DNA of 7,311 nt from Nautiliaceae bacterium (GTDB lineage: Bacteria > Campylobacterota > Campylobacteria > Campylobacterales > Nautiliaceae): positions 1 to 7,311 of the forward strand of contig JALVUH010000097.1 in the NCBI GenBank assembly GCA_027035735.1, read 5' to 3'. Shown here one piece after another: positions 6,410 through 7,311 of the stretch. Positions within the stretch are counted from its first letter, which is position 1. Every line of letters starts with the position of its first letter. The translations under genes were made by a program, and so were the position numbers. The notes under the pieces were generated by a model. The model had not been told where the DNA came from, ran no database searches, and saw only the letters and a program-made list of their open reading frames with translations.

Positions 6410-7311
6410 ATGAATATACATGAATATCAAGCAAAAGAGATTTTTAGAAAATATGGTGTTCCTACTCCAAGAGGAGCAGTAGCTTTTTCTGGACCTGAGG
6501 CAAGAAAAGTAGCAGAAGAGCTTGGGGGAGATTTATGGGTTGTAAAAGCTCAAATTCACGCAGGTGGTAGAGGAAAAGCAGGTGGAGTAAAACTTGCAAA
6601 AACTCTTGATGAGGTTGAAAAAATAGCAGAAGAAATGCTAGGAATGAAACTTGTTACTCATCAAACTGGACCAGAAGGAAAAATAGTAAAAAAAGTATAT
6701 ATTGAAGAAGGTGCTGATATTAAGGCTGAGTATTATCTTGGAATGGTTCTTGATAGAGCACTTGAAATGCCAGTTATGATGGCTTCTACTGAAGGTGGAA
6801 TGGAAATTGAAGAAGTAGCTGCAAAAACACCTGAAAAAATAATTAAAGTTGCAATTGACCCAGCAATCGGATTTCAACCTTTTCATGCTAGAAAATTAGC
6901 ATTTGGATTAGGTCTTGGAAAAGATGAACAAAAAGAATTTATTAAATTTGCAAAAGCACTTTATAATGTTTATATGGATAATGATGCGGAGTTAATTGAA
7001 ATTAATCCACTTATTAAAACAGGAGAAGGTAAATTTATTGCTCTTGATGCTAAAATGGGATTTGATGACAATGCATTATATAGACATCCAGATATTGCTG
7101 AAATGAGAGATTTAGATGAAGAAGAGCCAACAGAAATTGAAGCTAAAAAATATGGACTTAGTTATATTAAACTTGATGGAAATGTTGGATGTATGGTAAA
7201 TGGAGCAGGTCTAGCAATGGCTACAATGGATATTATTAAATATGAAGGTGGAGAGCCTGCAAACTTCCTTGATGTTGGTGGTGGAGCTAATCCAGATACA
7301 GTTGCAAAAGG
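6410..7311 (+). CDS. sucC: Succinyl-CoA synthetase (ADP/GDP-forming), beta subunit, 3' end missing
   Basis: The beta subunit binds the nucleotide (ATP-grasp fold) and part of the succinate site. With SucD it interconverts succinate, CoA and ATP with succinyl-CoA. The start at ATG 6410 has AAAGGAG at 6398-6404, 5 bases before it. The window holds 300 codons of about 390, with no stop before the right edge. The N-terminus [12 protein letters not shown] is the classic start of the family. [16 protein letters not shown] (47-62) is the nucleotide-binding loop, with P20 and K46 at positions associated with nucleotide recognition in E. coli SucC. EINPL (197-201, Mg-binding N199), D213 and [13 protein letters not shown] (262-274, with N264) match E. 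coli numbering as I recall it. The last residues ([15 protein letters not shown]) are the start of the CoA ligase domain. sucD is expected next. The gene has its own promoter. Confidence 0.97.
   Translation, partial: MNIHEYQAKEIFRKYGVPTPRGAVAFSGPEARKVAEELGGDLWVVKAQIHAGGRGKAGGVKLAKTLDEVEKIAEEMLGMKLVTHQTGPEGKIVKKVYIEEGADIKAEYYLGMVLDRALEMPVMMASTEGGMEIEEVAAKTPEKIIKVAIDPAIGFQPFHARKLAFGLGLGKDEQKEFIKFAKALYNVYMDNDAELIEINPLIKTGEGKFIALDAKMGFDDNALYRHPDIAEMRDLDEEEPTEIEAKKYGLSYIKLDGNVGCMVNGAGLAMATMDIIKYEGGEPANFLDVGGGANPDTVAK

Noticed and set aside
6638..6886. 82-codon open frame on the minus strand inside sucC
   Set aside because: It is antisense to the conserved ATP-grasp domain of SucC, and its composition (Asn, Phe, Ser, Tyr) is what reversed Glu/Lys/Ala codons give. 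No domain is recognisable.
1677..7311. Possibility of a horizontally acquired metabolic island because of its higher GC
   Set aside because: The genes are conserved central-metabolism families in an order known from Campylobacterota, with no integrase, tRNA or flanking repeats. Expression-related codon choice explains the composition.

Overview
The window is a low-GC bacterial chromosome segment, most likely from Campylobacterota (formerly Epsilonproteobacteria). A thermophilic or chemolithoautotrophic Nautiliales-type organism (Nautilia, Caminibacter, Lebetimonas) is the best guess. The grounds are the monomeric isocitrate dehydrogenase followed by malate dehydrogenase and succinyl-CoA synthetase (compare icd-mdh-sucC-sucD in Campylobacter), a two-subunit class I fumarase, extreme AT richness, and the K/N/I-rich proteome. 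The taxonomic call is inference; no marker gene such as rRNA is present.

Left part (1 to about 1600): two cell-envelope genes are divergent. On the minus strand an incomplete gene begins at 736 and runs off the left edge. It encodes a membrane-anchored, AsmA/DUF3971-like protein and is only about 15% GC by hand count over 1-660. On the plus strand mltG (672-1598) encodes the endolytic murein transglycosylase. The two genes overlap head to head by 65 bp, so their N-terminal membrane anchors are written on opposite strands of the same DNA. Each promoter must therefore lie inside the other gene.

Right part (about 1600-7311): a cluster for the (probably reductive) tricarboxylic acid cycle, all on the plus strand: icd (monomeric type), mdh, fumA (class I fumarase alpha), fumB (class I fumarase beta) and the first 300 codons of sucC, cut by the right edge. 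Together the enzymes interconvert oxaloacetate, malate and fumarate, and succinate with succinyl-CoA, with Icd linking 2-oxoglutarate to isocitrate. Fumarate reductase and 2-oxoglutarate:ferredoxin oxidoreductase, needed to complete the branch, are not in view; sucD and oor genes would be expected downstream. mdh and fumA overlap by 4 bp and fumA-fumB are 10 bp apart, so these are translationally close. A hairpin with a T8 run sits on the icd stop codon. A second hairpin on the fumB stop codon is followed by a good extended -10 promoter, so sucC probably starts its own transcription unit.

Nothing in the window looks like a mobile element, CRISPR array, tRNA/rRNA gene or defence system. The most unusual things are the head-to-head overlap of the two envelope genes, the very AT-rich minus-strand gene, and the regulatory structures at gene junctions. 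I did not find a clearly undescribed system.
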